A stretch of DNA of 64,000 bases from Achromobacter sp. Bel (GCF_012928505.1 NZ_JABBJN010000015.1:56599-120598); one strand, 5' to 3'. Positions 24,510 to 33,794 are shown, counted from the stretch's first letter. Program-made: numbers and translations. The notes: generated by a model from the sequence alone, not told the origin.

Positions 24510-25901
24510 TTACGATTCCCCGCCGGCCGGCGTTTCCCATCCGCCTAGCGCCTTGTACAGTTCCACCGCGTTGACCAGCCGGCGTTGCTGCAGGCGGATG
24601 TACTCCTGCTCGGATTCGAACAGGCTGCGCTGGGCCTCCAGCATTTCCAGATAGCCGGCTACGCCGCGGTCATAGCGCCGTTCGGCCAGCCGCTGGCGGT
24701 CGCGGTCGGCGTCGCGCACCTTGCGCTGGGCGTCGATCTGCACGCGCAGGGTGTCGCGCGCGGACAGCGCGTCGGCCACCTCGCGGAAGGCCAGCTGGAT
24801 GCTGCCTTCATATTGCGCCACCGCGATGTCCTTGCGGGTGTCGGCCAACGACAGGTTGGCGCGGTTGCGGCCGGCGTTGAAGATGGGCAGCGTCAGCGTG
24901 GGCGCGAACAGCCAGCTGCCCGTGCCCGATCCGAACAGGTCCGAGAAACTGCCGGCGACGGTGCCAATGTCGGTCGTCAACTGGACCGACGGGAAGAACG
25001 CCGCCCGTGCGGCGCCGATGTCGGCATTGGCGGCCCGCAGGGTGTTCTCGGCTTGGCGCAGGTCGGGCCGGCGTGTCAGTAGCGTCGACGGCAAGCCCGC
25101 CGCCAACGGCGTCAGGCTCTGGTTTTCCAGCGACACCGAGTCGGCGCCGGCGGGCAAGGAAAAGTCGCCCGCCAACAGCCCCAGGGCATGGACGGCCTGC
25201 CGGTATTCGCGGCTGAGTTCGGCATGCGTGGCGCGGGACGATTCCACCAGCATCTGCGCGGTGCGCAGCCCGATCGCGGTTTCCAGCCCCGCGTCATAGC
25301 GGCGCTGGGTGATTTGCAACGTTGCGACGCGCAGCGCCAGCGTACGGTCCGTCAGGCGCAACTGCTCGGCCAGCGAACGCTGGTTGAACACCGCCGTGGC
25401 GGTCTCCGCCACCAGTGACAAGGTGGCCGCGCGGTGCGCCTCTTCGGTGGCCAGATAGCGTTCCAGCGCGGCGTCGCTCAAACTTTTCACGCGGCCGAAA
25501 AAGTCCAGTTCGAATGCGGTGACGCCGACGGCGGCGCGGTAGCGGTTCGCCACCGGCTGCGGGCCTTGTCCGGGTTCCACGCTGCGGCCCCGGCTGAATT
25601 CGCCGCGCCCGTCCAGGCTGGGCAAGCGGTCGGCGTCCTGCACGCCATACAGTGCGCGCGCCTCCTGGATGCGCAATGCCGCCACGCGCAGGTTGCGGTT
25701 GTTCTGCAGCGCAGCGTCGATCCAGGCCTGCAACGCCGGGTCGTTGAAGTACACGCGCCAGTCCTGGGGTATTTCTGCCTGGCCGTCTTGCGTGGGCGTG
25801 TCGTAAGCCGCGGGGATGGGCGCGGCGGGGCGCTCATGGACGGGCGCCAGCGAGCAGCCCGTCAGGGCCGCCGCCAACAGGGTCATGGCCATGGCTTTCA
25901 T
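24510..25901 (-). CDS. oprZ: outer-membrane factor OprZ of the AxyXY-OprZ efflux system
   Basis: 463 residues. A short signal ends in the lipobox ALTGC (Cys16). The NodT/OprM layout is clear: DWRVYFNDPALQAWIDAAL near 47-65 starts the first OEP repeat, and LLTRRPDLRQAENTLRAANAD near 276 marks the second. It overlaps the stop of the transporter gene by 4 bases and completes the operon. Unlike Pseudomonas mexXY, which borrows OprM, the Achromobacter system carries its own channel, as seen here. Confidence 0.9.
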   Translation of the reverse strand: MKAMAMTLLAAALTGCSLAPVHERPAAPIPAAYDTPTQDGQAEIPQDWRVYFNDPALQAWIDAALQNNRNLRVAALRIQEARALYGVQDADRLPSLDGRGEFSRGRSVEPGQGPQPVANRYRAAVGVTAFELDFFGRVKSLSDAALERYLATEEAHRAATLSLVAETATAVFNQRSLAEQLRLTDRTLALRVATLQITQRRYDAGLETAIGLRTAQMLVESSRATHAELSREYRQAVHALGLLAGDFSLPAGADSVSLENQSLTPLAAGLPSTLLTRRPDLRQAENTLRAANADIGAARAAFFPSVQLTTDIGTVAGSFSDLFGSGTGSWLFAPTLTLPIFNAGRNRANLSLADTRKDIAVAQYEGSIQLAFREVADALSARDTLRVQIDAQRKVRDADRDRQRLAERRYDRGVAGYLEMLEAQRSLFESEQEYIRLQQRRLVNAVELYKALGGWETPAGGES

Positions 25902-28900
25902 GGCGTGGTCTCCACAGTGTCGCTGCCGGTCCGGCCAGCGGGGCGGGCGCGCCCGCCGAACAGGCGGCCCACGATCAGGAAAAACAGCGGCACCAGGAAA
26001 ATCGCCAGCACCGTCGCAGTGATGATGCCGCCCAGCACGCCGGTGCCGATCGCCGCCTGAGCGCCTGAGGCCGCGCCCGTGGCGAGCGCCAGCGGCAGCA
26101 CGCCCACGCCGAAGGCCAGCGAGGTCATCACGATCGGCCGCAGCCGCAGCCGCGCGGCTTCCAGGGTGGCCGACACCAGGCCCTGGCCGTCGCGCACCAG
26201 GTCCTTGGCTACTTCCACGATCAGGATGGCGTTCTTGGCCGACAAGCCGATGGTGGCGATGAGGCCCACCTTGAAATAGATGTCGTTAGGCATGCCGCGC
26301 AGCGTCACGCCCAGCACGGCGCCAATCACGCCCAGCGGCACGACCAGGATCACCGCCAGCGGAATGGTCCAGCTTTCATACAGGGCGGCCAGCGCCAGGA
26401 ACACGATCAGCACCGACAAGGCGAACAGCGCGGCCGCCTGGTTGCCCGACAGCCGTTCCTCATACGATTGGCCCGACCAGTCGAAACCGATGCCGCGCGG
26501 CAGTTCCGCGGCCAGTTCCTCCATGGCGCGCATGGCTTCGCCGCTGCTGTGCCCCTTGGCCGCCGACCCGTTGATCGTGAACGTAGGAAAGCCGTTGTAG
26601 CGACTGAGCTGCGGCGGGCCCATCGTCCATTTCAGCGTGGTGAACGCGGACAGCGGCACCATCTGGCCCTGTACGTTGCGCACATGCAGGCGCGACACGT
26701 CGTCCACGTCGACCCGGCTCTTGCCGTCCGCCTGCACCGTCACGCGCCGCACCTGCCCGTTATGCATGAAGTCGCCGATATAGTCCGACCCGTACATCAC
26801 CGCCAGCGCCGTGTTGATCTCTTCCACGGACACGCCCATGGCCTGGGCCTTGTCGCGGTCGATGTTCAGTTGCAGCTGCGGCGCCTCTTCCTGGCCCGCG
26901 AACACCACTTCCGTCAACGCGGGGTGCTTGGCCGCGGCGGCCAGCAACTGCTGGCGCGCCTGGGTCAAGGCTTGATAGCCCAGGCCCGCACGGTCCTGCA
27001 GCCGGAAATCGAAGCCCGAGGTGGAGCCCAGGTCCGGCAGGGGCGGCGAATTCAGCGCCTGCACCATCGCGTTCTTGCGCTCGGAGAAGGCCTCGTTGAT
27101 GCGTTCGACCACGGCGTCCACATGTTGGCTGGCATCGCGCCGTTCCTTCCAGTCCTTCAACGTTACGAAGAACATGGCCGAGTTCGGTCCGCTGCCATAC
27201 AGGCTGAAGCCATTGACCGAATACACGAACTGCACCGGCTCGTTGTCCAGCATGTAGCGTTCAACCTCCTTCACCAGCGCCATCGTGTCGCTCTGCGGCG
27301 TGCCTTGCGGCAGGATCACCATGGCCATGAAACTGCCCTGGTCTTCGTCGGGCAGGAACGAGGAGGGCAGGCGCATGAACAGGAACGCCACGGCCGCGAT
27401 AACGGCCAGATAGGCCAGCCCGAAGCGCACCGGCCGGGCCAGCACGGCCGCCACGCGGGCGGTGTAGCGCTGGGTCAGGCGGGCGAAGGCGCGATTGAAC
27501 CAGCCGAAGAAACCGCGCTTTTCGTGATGGCCGGCCGGCACGGGCTTGAGCAGCGTGGCGCACAGCGCCGGCGTCAGCGACAGCGCCAGGAATGCCGAGA
27601 ACGCGATCGACACCGCCAGCGTCACCGCGAACTGGCGGTAGATGTTGCCCACCGCGCCGTCGAAGAAGGCCATCGGCACGAACACCGACACCAGCACCAC
27701 GGTGATGCCCATGATGGCGCCGCTGATCTGGCGCATGGCGCGCACGGTGGCGTCGTGGGCCGACAGGCCTTCCTCGGCCATGATGCGTTCCACGTTCTCG
27801 ACCACCACGATTGCGTCGTCCACCAGGATGCCAATGGCCAGCACCATGCCGAACATGGTCAGCACGTTGATGGAAAAGCCCAGCCACAGCATCACGCCCA
27901 GCGTGCCCAGCAGCGCCACCGGCACCACCAGCGTCGGGATGAGCGTGGCGCGGAAGTTCTGCATGAACAGGTACATCACGCAGAACACCAGGGCCACCGC
28001 TTCCAGCAGGGTCATCAGCACCTTCTGGATCGAGATCTCGACAAAGGTCGAGGTCTCGTAAGGCAGGTCATAGGTGACCCCGGGCGGAAAATACTGCGCC
28101 AGCTCGTCCATGGTGGCGCGGATGCGGCGCGTGGTGTCCACGGCGTTGGACCCCGGCGCCAGCTTGATGCCCAGCCCGGTGCCCGTCATGCCGTTCACGC
28201 GCGACAGGTACATGTAGTCGGTGCCGCCCAGTTCCACCCGCGCCACGTCTTTCAGGCGCAGCGTGGCGCCGCCCGGCTGCGTGCGCAGCGGGATGTTGGC
28301 GAACTGCTCGGGCGTGTGCAGGGATTCGCCCGCCACGATGCTGGCGTTCAGCGGCGCATCCTTGGGCACGGCCTGGTTGCCCAGCTCGCCGATGGTGACG
28401 CGCGCGTTGTGGTCGCGCAGGGCGCGCGCAATATCGCCGGGCGTGAGCGACATGGCCGTCAGCTTGGCCGGATCGGGCCAGATGCGCATCGCCGCTTCCG
28501 CGCCGAACGACTGCACCTTGCCCACGCCTTCCACGCGGCGCAGCGCCTGCAGCACATTGGAGGCCGCCAGTTCGCCCAACTGGATGTCGTCCAGGCGCCC
28601 GTCGGACTTCAAGGACACCACCAGCTGGATGTTGTCGGCCGCTTTTTCCACGCGCACACCGTCGCGCCGCACAGACTCGGGCAGGCGCGGCTCAACCGCC
28701 TTCAGGCGGTTTTGCACTTCCACGGCGGCGATGTCCGGGTTGGTGCCCTGCTTGAAGGTCAGATTGATGCTGGCCCAGCCCGTGGAGTCGCTGGTGGACG
28801 ACGTATACATCAGGCCGGGCGCGCCGTTCATTTCGCGCTCGATGATGGCAGTGACGGCCTCTTCCACCACCTGTGCCGACGCGCCCGGGTAGCTGGCGCC

Positions 28901-29035
28901 GATGTTGACCACGGGCGGGGCGATGTCCGGGTACTGCGCCACCGGCAGCGTGCGGATCGACAGGATGCCGACCAGCATGATCAGCAGCGAGATCACCCAC
29001 GCGAAAACGGGGCGATCAATAAAGAAACGCGCCAT
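25898..29035 (-). CDS. axyY: RND multidrug transporter AxyY (MexY/AcrB-like)
   Basis: 1045 residues, AcrB length, opening ARFFIDRPVFAWVISLLIML. Twelve membrane segments surround two periplasmic loops. Proton-relay aspartates are Asp406 and Asp407 in LAIGILVDDAIVVVENV. GTDYMYLSRVNGMTGTGLGI near 271-290 and DEDQGSFMAMVILPQG near 575 are AcrB/MexY features. In Achromobacter this transporter is known to give intrinsic resistance to aminoglycosides, with macrolides, tetracyclines and others also exported. It sits 3 bases after axyX and overlaps oprZ by 4 bases. Confidence 0.9.
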   Translation of the reverse strand: MARFFIDRPVFAWVISLLIMLVGILSIRTLPVAQYPDIAPPVVNIGASYPGASAQVVEEAVTAIIEREMNGAPGLMYTSSTSDSTGWASINLTFKQGTNPDIAAVEVQNRLKAVEPRLPESVRRDGVRVEKAADNIQLVVSLKSDGRLDDIQLGELAASNVLQALRRVEGVGKVQSFGAEAAMRIWPDPAKLTAMSLTPGDIARALRDHNARVTIGELGNQAVPKDAPLNASIVAGESLHTPEQFANIPLRTQPGGATLRLKDVARVELGGTDYMYLSRVNGMTGTGLGIKLAPGSNAVDTTRRIRATMDELAQYFPPGVTYDLPYETSTFVEISIQKVLMTLLEAVALVFCVMYLFMQNFRATLIPTLVVPVALLGTLGVMLWLGFSINVLTMFGMVLAIGILVDDAIVVVENVERIMAEEGLSAHDATVRAMRQISGAIMGITVVLVSVFVPMAFFDGAVGNIYRQFAVTLAVSIAFSAFLALSLTPALCATLLKPVPAGHHEKRGFFGWFNRAFARLTQRYTARVAAVLARPVRFGLAYLAVIAAVAFLFMRLPSSFLPDEDQGSFMAMVILPQGTPQSDTMALVKEVERYMLDNEPVQFVYSVNGFSLYGSGPNSAMFFVTLKDWKERRDASQHVDAVVERINEAFSERKNAMVQALNSPPLPDLGSTSGFDFRLQDRAGLGYQALTQARQQLLAAAAKHPALTEVVFAGQEEAPQLQLNIDRDKAQAMGVSVEEINTALAVMYGSDYIGDFMHNGQVRRVTVQADGKSRVDVDDVSRLHVRNVQGQMVPLSAFTTLKWTMGPPQLSRYNGFPTFTINGSAAKGHSSGEAMRAMEELAAELPRGIGFDWSGQSYEERLSGNQAAALFALSVLIVFLALAALYESWTIPLAVILVVPLGVIGAVLGVTLRGMPNDIYFKVGLIATIGLSAKNAILIVEVAKDLVRDGQGLVSATLEAARLRLRPIVMTSLAFGVGVLPLALATGAASGAQAAIGTGVLGGIITATVLAIFLVPLFFLIVGRLFGGRARPAGRTGSDTVETTP

Positions 29036-29038
29036 GGC

Positions 29039-30208
29039 TTATCCCTTCTTGCCCTCGGTGGCGGTTTGTGCGCCGGGGGCTGGTTTTTCAATGGGCTTGA
29101 TCTTCTGGCCGGCGGCCAGCTGAGCGGCGTTTTCCACGACGATGCGTTCGCCACCTGTCAGGCCTTGCGTAATGATCCAGTTCGGGCCTTGCAGTCGGTG
29201 TGCGGCGACGGGAACGCGGCGCAGCTCACCGGTGTCGTCGGCTGCCAGCAAGTGCGCGCCTTCGGGGGTGCGTAACAGCGCGTCGCGCGGCACCAGATAG
29301 GCGTCGCGGTTGATCGCCTGTTCCAGCCGCACGCGCACGTACATGCCCGGCAGCAATTCGCGGCCGGGGTTGTCGAACAGCGCCCGCATCGTCACGTTGT
29401 CCGTGCCGGGGTCCACGGCCAGGTCGGCGAACGATAGCGTGCCGCCCCGCGCGTACTCGGATCCGTCCGGCAACACCAGGCGCACTCGCACCTGGTCCGG
29501 CGCCACGCCTTGCAGCGCGCCCGCGCGGATCTGTTTCTGCAGTTGCATCACCTCGGCGGCCGGTTGGGCAAAGTTCACATAGATCGGGTCGATCTGTTGC
29601 ACGACCGTCAGCGGCGTGGCCTGGCCTTCGCCCACCAGCGCGCCCTCGGTGACCAGCGCGCGTCGGGCGCGGCCGTCGATGGGCGAGGTGACGCGCGCAT
29701 ACTCCAGGCGCAGCTTGGCGCTTTGCAGGTTGGCGCGGGCCAGCGCGACTTGTGCGCGCGCCTGGCGTTCATCGGCCACGCTTTCGGCATGGTCGCGTTC
29801 GCTGATGGCGCGGTCGCTCACCAGGTCGGCGTAGCGGCGCAGCTTGTCGGCGGCGGCCGACAGGCTGGCCTGAGCCCGCGCCAGGTTGGCAGCCTCGGAG
29901 TCGTACGCGGCCTGCAAGGGCGCCGGGTCGATCTGGAACAGCGCGGCGCCGCGGACGACGTCCTGGCCTTCTTCGTACAGGCGCTCGGTGACGATGCCGG
30001 CCACCCGAGCGCGCACTTCGGCCTCGCGATAGGGTTCCAGCCGGCCGGGCAGGTCGGTGGTGACGGCAGTCGGCGTGGCCCGGGCGACGATGACGCCGAT
30101 TTCGGCGGGTGCCTTGGCGGCTTCTTCCGGTGCCTTTTTCGAGCATGCCGAAATAAGAACTAATACGGATAGAAAGGCGAGCTTTTTGTAGGGGACTCGT
30201 TGTTTCAT
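29039..30208 (-). CDS. axyX: periplasmic adaptor lipoprotein AxyX
   Basis: 389 residues. The signal peptide ends in the lipobox LISAC (Cys22), followed by a Lys/Ala/Pro-rich linker. The adaptor core has TDLPGRLEPYREAEVRARV near 54-72, an alpha-hairpin (100-160) and RVTSPIDGRARRALVTEGALV near 170-190, then beta-barrel and membrane-proximal domains. The protein ends in a low-complexity tail (KPIEKPAPGAQTATEGKKG). First gene of axyX-axyY-oprZ and divergent from the MexZ-like regulator. Confidence 0.9.
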   Translation of the reverse strand: MKQRVPYKKLAFLSVLVLISACSKKAPEEAAKAPAEIGVIVARATPTAVTTDLPGRLEPYREAEVRARVAGIVTERLYEEGQDVVRGAALFQIDPAPLQAAYDSEAANLARAQASLSAAADKLRRYADLVSDRAISERDHAESVADERQARAQVALARANLQSAKLRLEYARVTSPIDGRARRALVTEGALVGEGQATPLTVVQQIDPIYVNFAQPAAEVMQLQKQIRAGALQGVAPDQVRVRLVLPDGSEYARGGTLSFADLAVDPGTDNVTMRALFDNPGRELLPGMYVRVRLEQAINRDAYLVPRDALLRTPEGAHLLAADDTGELRRVPVAAHRLQGPNWIITQGLTGGERIVVENAAQLAAGQKIKPIEKPAPGAQTATEGKKG

Positions 30209-30530
30209 TTTTGATTGTTGTTGTGGTGTGCCCCTGGGAAGGGCAGAGGGTGATGCCGTACCGGGAATGCGCGGGTTTTCCCGGTGGGAGGCGAGTCTAT
30301 CATTTAATCCGTCATGCTTGATTGATTATCTTGTTGGAAAGTATGCTCATGACTGCACACTTCTTAACAGTGTGGAAATGGCGGCTCCTCGACGGGCCGC
30401 CGTTTTTTTGTTGCTGGGCCGCCCCAAGACAAAAGCGCTCCCTCGGGGGGCAGCAAGCGCGCGAAGCGTGCGCGGCGTGGGGACTTTTTTGCCGCCCGTT
30501 CCCGACAACCCCTTCATGGAGATTTCCTGC
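30209..30530. promoter_or_regulatory. divergent axyX/axyZ intergenic region
   Basis: 322 bases without a gene. It holds a possible plus-strand promoter TTGATT-N18-TATGCT (30318-30347), imperfect symmetry GTCATG...CATGAC around it (30311-30354) that could include the AxyZ operator, a terminator-like hairpin at 30380-30408 and, at about 30416-30490, a GC-rich segment (CTCCCTCGGGGGGCAGC ... GCGTGGGGAC then six T) of a type I recall as common between genes in Bordetella and Achromobacter. Confidence 0.5.
30380..30408 (+). terminator. terminator-like hairpin in the leader of axyZ
   Basis: GGCGGC (30380-30385) pairs with GCCGCC (30396-30401) across a 10-base loop and is followed by G and seven T. 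It lies between the most likely plus-strand promoter and axyZ, so it could attenuate axyZ or terminate stray transcription. Confidence 0.6.
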
Positions 30531-31169
30531 ATGGCCCGCAAGACGAAAGAAGAGTCCCAACGCACCCGCGACCGCATCCTGGATGCGGCAGAGCACGTGT
30601 TCCTGTACAAAGGGGTGGCCAGCACCACCATGAGCGACATCGCAGACCATGCGGGGGTTTCCCGGGGCGCCGTCTACGGCCATTACAAGAACAAGATCGA
30701 TGTCTGCATCGCCATGTGCGACCGGGCTCTGGGTGAGGCGGCCTCGTTGACCGAGGTGTCCACCGAGGGCGAGGCCCTGGAATCGCTGTACGTCTCCATG
30801 CGCCAGTTCATCCGGATCTACTCGGAAGAGGGCTCGATGCAGCGCGTGCTGGAAATCCTGTACCTGAAGTGCGAGCGCAGCGACGAGAACGCACCGCTGC
30901 TGCGCCGCCGCGACCTGTGGGAACGCTACGCGCAACGCACGTCCGAAAAGCTGCTGCGCGCAGCCGTCGAGCGCGAAGACCTGCCGCCCGCGCTGGACGT
31001 GCGGCTGTCCAACATCTACCTGCATTCGCTGGTGGACGGTGTGTTCGACAGCATTTGCTGGTCCGACCGCCTGAAGGGCGATTTCTGGCCAAGCGTCGAA
31101 CGCATGCTGCGCGCCGGCATCGACACCCTGCGGCTGTCGCCGCATCTGCTGATGCCGCGGTTGGCATAA
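30531..31169 (+). CDS. axyZ: TetR family repressor AxyZ (MexZ-like)
   Basis: 212 residues from ATG 30531, with GGAGA at 30518-30522 as ribosome site; longer in-frame starts upstream run through non-coding sequence. The start MARKTKEESQ is what I recall for MexZ of Pseudomonas, and the HTH core MSDIADHAGVSRGAVYGHYK lies near residues 36-55. The ligand domain shares VCIAMCDRALGE and QRVLEILYLKCE features. It should repress axyXY-oprZ. Residue 29 is Val; a V29G change has, as I recall, been tied to pump over-expression, so this allele looks wild type at that site. LysR gene follows after 45 bases. Confidence 0.9.
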   Translation: MARKTKEESQRTRDRILDAAEHVFLYKGVASTTMSDIADHAGVSRGAVYGHYKNKIDVCIAMCDRALGEAASLTEVSTEGEALESLYVSMRQFIRIYSEEGSMQRVLEILYLKCERSDENAPLLRRRDLWERYAQRTSEKLLRAAVEREDLPPALDVRLSNIYLHSLVDGVFDSICWSDRLKGDFWPSVERMLRAGIDTLRLSPHLLMPRLA

Positions 31170-31214
31170 GCCGCGGGGTCAGCCGGCGCGGGCACATCCT
31201 CCTACAATCGGCGC

Positions 31215-32111
31215 ATGACTCTCAAGCAACTCGAAGCCTTCTATTGGGCCGCCACCTGCGCCAGCTTCGCCGTGGCCGCCGATCGCCTGCACCTGTCGGT
31301 GTCGTCGCTGTCCAAGCGCATCACCGAGCTTGAGGAGGCGCTGGGCCAGGCGCTGTTCGACCGCAGCGGCCACAAGGCCGCATTGACCGATGCGGGCCAG
31401 CGGCTGGTGCCCCAAGCCCGGGAACTGCTGGCCGCCGCGGACCGGGTGCGTGCATCCATGAACGAAACACCGGGCCTGCGTGGCCGCTGTCGCTTCGGCG
31501 TAGGCGAGTTGACCGCGCTGACCTGGCTGCCCCGCCTGATCGCTGGCGTGCGCGCGGCCTATCCCGACCTGGTGTTGGAACCCTATGTGGACATTGGCCA
31601 GGTGCTGGAGCAGCGCGTGGCGGACGGCGAACTGGATTTCGCCGTCATCGCCGGGCGGTCTTCGCGCGCGAATATCGCGTCCACGCCTATCGGCGAGGCG
31701 CACTTCGCCTGGGTGGCGTCGCCGAACGTGCTGGACGGCGAAACCCGCATGACGACAGCGCTACTGGCACGCCTGCCGCTGGTGACCCTGCCGGCAGGCG
31801 CGGGCACGACCCGCATCATCGACGACTGGCTGGCCGGGCGAGAAGCCGGCGGCATTCGCCTTTGCTGCAACAACTGGGGCGCGATCGCGGGCCTGCTGAT
31901 CGAAGGGACTGGCGTCGGATTGCTGCCCAGCCATTGGGCCGAGACGCTTGCGGCCGAAGGCAGCCTGCGCGTCCTGCAGGGCGAGCCTGCGCTGGCCGCC
32001 TTGCCCTACGCTTTCCAATACCGGCGCGACGATACGCGCGCGCTGGTGGCTCGGTTGCGCGACGCGGTCGCCGCCGCGGTGGACTTCTCGGCGCCTTGCC
32101 GGCTGCCCTGA
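31215..32111 (+). CDS. LysR family transcriptional regulator
   Basis: 298 residues. The winged HTH is residues 1-60 (TLKQLEAFYWAATCASFAVA, then LSVSSLSKRITELEEALGQAL and a DRSGHKAALTDAG linker entry). The substrate domain follows with FGVGELTALTWLPRLIAGV near 95-113 and GVGLLPSHWAE near 234-244. A TACAAT at 31203-31208 ends six bases before the ATG and there is no Shine-Dalgarno, so translation may be leaderless. It faces the same way as the ABC binding protein and gamma-glutamyltransferase genes, which it may regulate (inference). Confidence 0.88.
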   Translation: MTLKQLEAFYWAATCASFAVAADRLHLSVSSLSKRITELEEALGQALFDRSGHKAALTDAGQRLVPQARELLAAADRVRASMNETPGLRGRCRFGVGELTALTWLPRLIAGVRAAYPDLVLEPYVDIGQVLEQRVADGELDFAVIAGRSSRANIASTPIGEAHFAWVASPNVLDGETRMTTALLARLPLVTLPAGAGTTRIIDDWLAGREAGGIRLCCNNWGAIAGLLIEGTGVGLLPSHWAETLAAEGSLRVLQGEPALAALPYAFQYRRDDTRALVARLRDAVAAAVDFSAPCRLP

Positions 32112-32249
32112 ACGAGGCGCGCGGCAGCTCGGGCCGTGTCCGCGAGGCGGCCGCCGCCGATCCCGTTTAGGTGTCCGACAGCCCGCGCTCTATACAATCG
32201 CCGCGCGCCTGGCGCAGAATCCAACAAAATGAATCGAGGGAGAACATCC

Positions 32250-33752
32250 ATGCGTAAACTTTGCGCCGCCATGGCCATGGCGGGAATGCTGGCGGGCGGA
32301 CTGGCGCACGCCCAGTCCACGTTGCGGATCGGCCTGCAGGACGACCCGGACGTGTTGGACCCGGCGCGCGCGCGCACGTTCGTGGGCCGCATCGTCTTCG
32401 CCTCGCTGTGCGACAAGCTCGTCGACATTACGCCCGACCTGAAGATCGTGCCCCAGCTGGCGCAGTCCTGGACGATCAGCCCCGACAACAAGTCGCTGAC
32501 GTTCAAGCTGCGCACGGATGCCGTGTTCCATGACGGCACGCCCGTCAATGCCGCCGCCGTCAAAGCGAACCTGGACCGCGCCCGCACGCTGCCCGACAGC
32601 AACCGCAAGAGCGAGCTGGCCACCGTCGCCAGCGTCGACGCGCCCGATGCCGCCACCGTCGTGCTGAATCTGTCGGAGCCGGACGCCTCGCTGCTGTCGC
32701 AGTTGTCCGACCGCGCCGGCATGATGATGTCGCCCGCTTCCTTCGACAAGGATCCGGGCGGCAAGCCCGTTTGCTCGGGCCCGTACCAGTTCAAGGAGCG
32801 CGTGCAGAACGACCGCATTGTGCTCGAGAAATTTCCTAAATACTGGGACGCCGCCAATTATCACTTCGACCGCGTGGTCTTCACGCCGATCCCGGACAAC
32901 ACCGTACGCCTGAACAATCTGCGCGCGGGCGACCTGGATATCATCGAGCGCGTGGCGCCCAGCGACGCCAAGGCCGTGAAAGACGACGGCAACCTGCGCC
33001 TGGCGCCGGTGACCGGCCTGGGCTTCCAGTCGATCTCGATCAACCTGGGCAACGGCGCGCGCGCCAACAACCCGCTGGCCAAAGACAAGCGCGTGCGCCA
33101 GGCGCTTGACCTGGCGATCGACCGCGACGTGCTGAACCAGGTGATCGGCGAAGGCATGTTCCAACCCGCCTACCAGCCGTTCCCGCCTGCCAGCTTCGCC
33201 TACAACACCGCCTTCGAACACAAGGGCCGCGACCCGAAGAAGGCGCAGGCGCTCTTGAAGGAAGCCGGCTTCGACCGCGTGAAATTCGAGATCACCTTCG
33301 GCAACAACACGACCATGCAGCAGGTGTTTGAACTGGTGCAGGCGATGGGCGCCGAAGCGGGCTTCGACATCACGTTGCGTCCCGTGGAGTTCGCATCGCT
33401 GCAATCGTCACTGGCGCGCGGCGATTTCGAAGTGGGCCAGAGCGGCTGGTCGGGCCGCGTCGATCCCAGCGGCAACATCCACCAGTACCTCAGCTGCAAG
33501 GGCAACCTGAACGACGGCAAGTTCTGCGACGCCGGTGTGGACAAGCTGCTGAACGACGCCCGCGCCGAAGCCGATAACGCCAAGCGCCGCGCCATGTATG
33601 ACCAGGTGTTGACGGCGATGCAAGACCAGCGCCCGATCGTCTACCTGTTCTACCTGCCGTGGACCTTCGGCGTGCAAAAGAAGGTGGAAGGCTTCGTGCC
33701 GTACCCGGATGGCCTGATCCGCCTGAAGGGCGTGACGGTCGCCAAAAAATAA
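32250..33752 (+). CDS. ABC transporter substrate-binding protein, family 5 (GsiB/DppA-like)
   Basis: 500 residues from ATG 32250, supported by GAGGGAGAA just upstream. Signal peptide 1-21 (RKLCAAMAMAGMLAGGLAHA). Typical SBP_bac_5 regions: QDDPDVLDPARARTFVGRIV near 29-48, SPDNKSLTFKLRTDAVFHDG near 76-95 and DKRVRQALDLAIDRDVLNQV near 278-297. Family members bind peptides, glutathione or opines. No permease genes are linked. The next gene is a gamma-glutamyltransferase homologue, so a gamma-glutamyl compound such as glutathione is an attractive ligand (inference). A strong terminator follows the gene. Confidence 0.9.
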   Translation: MRKLCAAMAMAGMLAGGLAHAQSTLRIGLQDDPDVLDPARARTFVGRIVFASLCDKLVDITPDLKIVPQLAQSWTISPDNKSLTFKLRTDAVFHDGTPVNAAAVKANLDRARTLPDSNRKSELATVASVDAPDAATVVLNLSEPDASLLSQLSDRAGMMMSPASFDKDPGGKPVCSGPYQFKERVQNDRIVLEKFPKYWDAANYHFDRVVFTPIPDNTVRLNNLRAGDLDIIERVAPSDAKAVKDDGNLRLAPVTGLGFQSISINLGNGARANNPLAKDKRVRQALDLAIDRDVLNQVIGEGMFQPAYQPFPPASFAYNTAFEHKGRDPKKAQALLKEAGFDRVKFEITFGNNTTMQQVFELVQAMGAEAGFDITLRPVEFASLQSSLARGDFEVGQSGWSGRVDPSGNIHQYLSCKGNLNDGKFCDAGVDKLLNDARAEADNAKRRAMYDQVLTAMQDQRPIVYLFYLPWTFGVQKKVEGFVPYPDGLIRLKGVTVAKK

Positions 33753-33767
33753 ATCAGGCACCTTCCG

Positions 33768-33794
33768 ACGGGATCCGAATTCGGATCCCGTTTT
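33768..33794 (+). terminator. rho-independent terminator after the ABC binding-protein gene
   Basis: Perfect 10-bp stem ACGGGATCCG / CGGATCCCGT with loop AATT, followed by a T-rich stretch. It lies between the binding-protein and ggt genes, so ggt may rely on readthrough or a promoter of its own. Confidence 0.8.

Noticed and set aside
26468..29275. 935-codon plus-strand open frame opposite axyY
   Set aside because: Same low-complexity shadow pattern; axyY explains the region.
30228..30530. N-terminal extension of AxyZ from 30228
   Set aside because: The extension runs through a terminator hairpin and repeat; the MexZ-like start and ribosome site are at 30531.
30349..30633. Leader peptide ORF ahead of axyZ with GGAAAG upstream
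   Set aside because: Its ATG precedes the start site expected from the best promoter and the peptide shows no stalling motif I recognise.
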